DNA from: CAVTTH01 sp963737545
GTDB lineage: Bacteria > Verrucomicrobiota > Verrucomicrobiia > Chthoniobacterales > UBA10450
DNA length: 64,000 nt
Direction of reading: 5' to 3'
NCBI GenBank assembly: GCA_963737545.1
Contig: CAVTTH010000006.1
Span: 124,001-188,000, forward strand
This document shows positions 60,759-64,000 of this stretch, one piece after another. The notes beneath the pieces are model-generated. The model saw only the letters and a list, made by a program, of their open reading frames with translations, was not told where the DNA came from and did not search any database. Numbering within the stretch: position 1 is the first letter of the stretch; each line of letters starts with the position of its first letter. The position numbers were made by a program, and so were the translations under genes.

Positions 60759-62785
60759 TTTGCTTTCTCTTCGCAGAGTTTCTGGAAACGCGGGTCGCCA
60801 CGCAACGGGTCCCATTGCGGATCGAGCCTTAGAAGCGCTGGCGTAAGGAAGTTAGTGTACGGAACCTCCAAGAGGTGCTGCAGCCGTGGAATCGCGCGGT
60901 CTGTGTCGCCGACTATCGCCTCGACGGACGCCAGATTTTCCTCGAACTTGGGCCCATCCACTGCATCCTTCGCGCTTGGCAGCAGCTTGATCGCACGCTC
61001 AGCTTCTTTTAGCGCTGCATCTTTCTGGCCGAGCACAGCATGAATGAACGAAAGCGCTTGCGCAAAATCCGGATTATCCGGGGCCTTCTGGCGGAGCGCT
61101 TCTACCGGAGGCAGCAGTTGTTGAGCAGTGGCTCGCGCCCCGGCAATATCCCCGGCACATTGCTGGGCGACGACCAGAAAGAATGGATTAAAGAGCCTTT
61201 CGATGTCGGACAGGTCGCGATATTCAGTGAGTCGGCCATGAATCAATCGAATGGCCTCATCGAAATGCCGCTCAAAAAGTAATTGGGTCACCTTCGTTAT
61301 GAAGGCAATAAACGAAGGGGTCTGTGCGTTTACGCCAGCCAGCAATTTCCCGGCTTGTTCCAAATTGCCCTCGGCCTGATAAATTTTTGCTTCGGACGCG
61401 ACAGTGGCGGGGTCATTCGGAACGATGTCCAACAATCTATCGTATGTTTTTAGCGCAGCCGGGAATTGCCGAAGCATCGAGTAAGTCTCTGCGGCGCTCC
61501 CTAGCCACTCAGTGTTGCGCGGATCGAGCGCAAGGGTTTGCTCCCAGCAGGCAACGCTTTCATCCCAGTGCCCTTGTCGTCGGGCGATTAAAGCGAGAGC
61601 GGCGGGGACATCGCTGCTGCCCGGCGAAAGCTCTCGTGCGCGGCTGAACGTCGCCTTGGCAATCTCGTAATTCCGCCGCACCCAATATTCATAATAAGCT
61701 TGCGCAAGCAGGGTTTCGGGCGAGTTCGGTTGGAGTTTTTGCGCAGTGTTTAGGGCCCGCTCTGTCGCGTCACGACGAGCGGCGGGGGCCGTATCCAGAC
61801 CGGCGAAATACACGTGAGCGTTCGCACGAGAGAGTCTGGCCCAGGCCAGCGCAAAAGCTGGGTCGAGCTGCACCGCCTGCTCGTAAAAGCCGACGACCTT
61901 CTCAAAATCGTTTGGAGAGGACGCGCGGGCTTCAAGAGCTAATCCTCGGAGATACGCGTCGTAAGCCTCTGAATTGTTGGTCGGCCTAACCGCCAGGGCT
62001 TGCCGCTCGCCGCCAGTAAGCTTCGCTTGCAACGACTCGGCGATTGCTTTGGCGACTTCGCTCTCGACACCAAAGATATCGACGAGCTTGCGGTCGTAGG
62101 TATCGGCCCACAGATGCGAATCGCTGGCCGCCTGGATGAGTTGGACGTTGACGCGCACCTGATCGGCCGCTTTCTGGACGCTGCCCTCCAGGATGTTCTC
62201 GACACCAAGTTGTTTCGCGATCTCGGCGAGATTGCCTGGCTTGCTTTGATACTGCTGGGTTGAGGTGCGCGAGATCACTTTCAAATCCGCGATCTTCGCG
62301 AGCCGCGTCAGGATTTCTTCCTGAATTCCATCGGCGAAGTACGCGTTCTCCCTGTCGCTGCTCAAGTTTTCGAATGGCAACACCGCAATCGATTTCGAAG
62401 AAATTTTATTTACACTGCTCTGTTTGCCTGGCGCCGTCATGCGTCCGAGACAAAACAGACCGAGCGAAATCGCGCCGGCGATGACGACTACAAAAATCCA
62501 GGCCCGTTTCTTTTGTCCTTCCGTCTCCGGCATGGCGTCGGCCGTTTCAGTGCGTCTAATTCCCTGCGGTGTCAGCTCGAACGTCCAGGCCAGAGCAATG
62601 GCAATCGGCAAACCGAGAATGATAAGCATGACAATCAAACGAATCGCCCAGTTTGGAATGTCGAAGACAGGAAAAACCTGCGCGATTCCCTGAGAAAGAG
62701 CCCAGCCGGCAACAATGTAGGCGACCGCGACCTTGTAAACATTGCGCCGCTTCAGTTCGGCGAAGAAAGACGGCTTCCCGCTCAT
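60755..62785 (-). CDS. membrane TolB-like/TPR protein (operon gene 2)
   Basis: 676 residues from ATG 62785 (MSGKPSFFAELKRRNVYKVA), which overlaps the upstream stop (ATGA). TM helices include IVMLIILGLPIAIALAWTF and AWIFVVVIAGAISLGLFCLG. The TolB-like domain is SIAVLPFENLSSDRENAYFA and NILEGSVQKAADQVRVNVQL. The TPR part is longer than in its neighbours and ends WDPLRGDPRFQKLCEEKAK. Upstream codons to 62932 belong to the preceding gene. Confidence 0.88.
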   Translation of the reverse strand: MSGKPSFFAELKRRNVYKVAVAYIVAGWALSQGIAQVFPVFDIPNWAIRLIVMLIILGLPIAIALAWTFELTPQGIRRTETADAMPETEGQKKRAWIFVVVIAGAISLGLFCLGRMTAPGKQSSVNKISSKSIAVLPFENLSSDRENAYFADGIQEEILTRLAKIADLKVISRTSTQQYQSKPGNLAEIAKQLGVENILEGSVQKAADQVRVNVQLIQAASDSHLWADTYDRKLVDIFGVESEVAKAIAESLQAKLTGGERQALAVRPTNNSEAYDAYLRGLALEARASSPNDFEKVVGFYEQAVQLDPAFALAWARLSRANAHVYFAGLDTAPAARRDATERALNTAQKLQPNSPETLLAQAYYEYWVRRNYEIAKATFSRARELSPGSSDVPAALALIARRQGHWDESVACWEQTLALDPRNTEWLGSAAETYSMLRQFPAALKTYDRLLDIVPNDPATVASEAKIYQAEGNLEQAGKLLAGVNAQTPSFIAFITKVTQLLFERHFDEAIRLIHGRLTEYRDLSDIERLFNPFFLVVAQQCAGDIAGARATAQQLLPPVEALRQKAPDNPDFAQALSFIHAVLGQKDAALKEAERAIKLLPSAKDAVDGPKFEENLASVEAIVGDTDRAIPRLQHLLEVPYTNFLTPALLRLDPQWDPLRGDPRFQKLCEEKAK

Positions 62786-64000
62786 GGCTTCGCGGACGTT
62801 GCAGGCAACTGCACGTTGAGCTTTTGACACAACGCGGTGAAGCGCGGGTCGTTCACGTAAGGAGGGAAGAAAGGTGTTACGGCCAACTGCGTGAGACCGG
62901 AGTCGCGCGTGGCATAGGCGGTCTCGAGCCATTTGAACATCTCGTCAGGCTCCTTTCGAATTGCGTAGAGCACAGCAATCTGAAACGGCCCGATGTTCGA
63001 ATACCGGGCAATAAAACCCATGAGCGCGGCATCGGCCGTAGATCGGTCGCTTTGCGCTTGCTGTGCGAGATTGACGGCGTAATCGCGCCAAAACCCCTCC
63101 GACTCCAGCTGCGCATTGGCCATGGCCTGCGCGCGGCGGTTCTGAAGAATGTCCAGTATCACGAGGTAACTATGAAAACGGGCAGCGTGCGGCTGAATCT
63201 CGAGGCCTTTGCGGAACAGTTCCTCGGCTTCCTTGTAACGGCCCATTCCCACGAGGACTCGGCCGATGTTGTACCACGAACTCGTGAGCAACGGGTCTAG
63301 CGAGAGCGCCTCCCGGCAAGCTTGTTCAGCTTCGGTTAATCGACCCTGAGCCATGAGTGACAGACAGAGCGCGCTCTTCGCGGCGGCGTCGCTTGGGGCC
63401 GATTGCAGCACGCGCCGAAATTCTTTTTCGGCGGCGCGGAAATCGAGGTCCGGGTTCATTGCTTGCAAACCGACGGCCATGCGCGTTTCAACCAGATCTG
63501 GCGCGAGACTAACAGCTTTGTCCGCAGCGCGGCGGGCCTCGCCGTACGCTTTCGCGGTATCATCCGTCGAGAAGCTGGCTGCATACTGACGCCAAGCCTG
63601 GGCTAGTTTGGCGTAAGCCAGGGCGTAGTTCGGGTCCAAGCGAATGGCCTCCTGCAGGAAGGTGATCGCCCGACGCATGCTTTCCGCCGTTTGCTGTTGG
63701 AAGTAGAAATCCGACTGCAGCGCTGCATTATGCGCGGCAGGATTTTCACTCGACCCAGGCGCATCGGACCGAACTGTTTCGCCTAACAACTTCACCTTCA
63801 TCTGCTCTGCGACCGATTTGGCAATCTCGGCCTGGACTGCGAACACATCTTTGAGTTCCCGATCGTAGGTTTCCGACCAGAGGGAGCGGCCATCGGCCGC
63901 ACTGATGAGCTCCGCGACGATGCGAACACGATCGCCCTGCTTGCGCACGCTCCCTTCGATCAGATTCGCGACGCCGAGCTTTTGACCGATTGCAGCAGAA
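62782..64000 (-). CDS. TolB-like/TPR protein, 5-prime part outside the window (operon gene 1 here)
   Basis: The open frame continues to the window edge, where it reads AIGQKLGVANLIEGSVRKQG, the C-terminal half of a TolB-like domain, so the true start is beyond 64000. VRIVAELISAADGRSLWSET and DVFAVQAEIAKSVAEQMKVK complete the domain and about eight TPRs follow. Whether it begins with a cyclase or a membrane module cannot be seen. It is coupled to the next gene by an ATGA overlap. Confidence 0.85.
   Translation of the reverse strand, partial: SAAIGQKLGVANLIEGSVRKQGDRVRIVAELISAADGRSLWSETYDRELKDVFAVQAEIAKSVAEQMKVKLLGETVRSDAPGSSENPAAHNAALQSDFYFQQQTAESMRRAITFLQEAIRLDPNYALAYAKLAQAWRQYAASFSTDDTAKAYGEARRAADKAVSLAPDLVETRMAVGLQAMNPDLDFRAAEKEFRRVLQSAPSDAAAKSALCLSLMAQGRLTEAEQACREALSLDPLLTSSWYNIGRVLVGMGRYKEAEELFRKGLEIQPHAARFHSYLVILDILQNRRAQAMANAQLESEGFWRDYAVNLAQQAQSDRSTADAALMGFIARYSNIGPFQIAVLYAIRKEPDEMFKWLETAYATRDSGLTQLAVTPFFPPYVNDPRFTALCQKLNVQLPATSAKP

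Noticed and set aside
51905..64000. Repetitive appearance suggestive of a CRISPR or tandem repeat array
   Set aside because: The repetition is degenerate TPR coding sequence and paralogous genes; no short identical repeats with unique spacers.

Overview
The window reads as a chromosomal segment of a free-living, GC-rich Gram-negative bacterium, most likely a soil Verrucomicrobium of the Chthoniobacterales type. This is inferred from a PEP-CTERM protein, an RND efflux pair with a lipoprotein adaptor, and many paralogous proteins joining a cyclase-like or membrane domain to a TolB-like domain and TPRs. No rRNA, tRNA or CRISPR array was found. Several genes carry single-base frameshifts, some next to short homopolymers, so part of the apparent decay could be assembly error in a metagenome-derived genome.

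Layout. 0-7 kb: mtnA, a NYN/LOTUS protein, a PEP-CTERM protein, an SCP-x-type thiolase, a frameshifted ion transporter and a DUF4143 ATPase. 7-11.8 kb: a broken cyclase-TolB-TPR gene, remnants of others, a secreted amidase and a lone response regulator. 11.8-28 kb: central carbon metabolism, comprising a two-subunit ATP-citrate lyase split by a Phd/PIN toxin-antitoxin pair, an aldehyde dehydrogenase, a BtaA-like lipid operon, a homoaconitase-type aconitase and an isocitrate dehydrogenase. Between the last two, on the other strand, lies a five-gene operon (vapB, vapC, two small helix-turn-helix-like proteins, a GHKL ATPase) that looks like an undescribed conflict module. 28-34 kb: small toxin-antitoxin genes and an RND efflux operon, punctuated by two diverged copies of the isocitrate dehydrogenase 3-prime end. 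34-38.7 kb: an operon-like array of small single-TM proteins with several decayed members. 38.7-49 kb: repeated blocks carrying short palindromic elements, a GxxExxY nuclease-family gene bounded by the same palindromes, and three large cyclase/TolB/TPR proteins. 49-64 kb: another broken cyclase-TolB-TPR gene, then seven stop-start coupled minus-strand genes for membrane TolB-TPR proteins, the last running off the window.

Themes. (1) Expansion and decay of TolB-TPR paralogues, leaving 5-prime stubs and 3-prime tails. (2) Short palindromic repeats lying between genes and also in frame inside protein linkers. (3) Scars around icd resembling sequential integrative-element insertions. (4) A citrate-isocitrate-oxoglutarate gene neighbourhood built from ATP-citrate lyase, a homoaconitase-type hydratase and a decarboxylating dehydrogenase.
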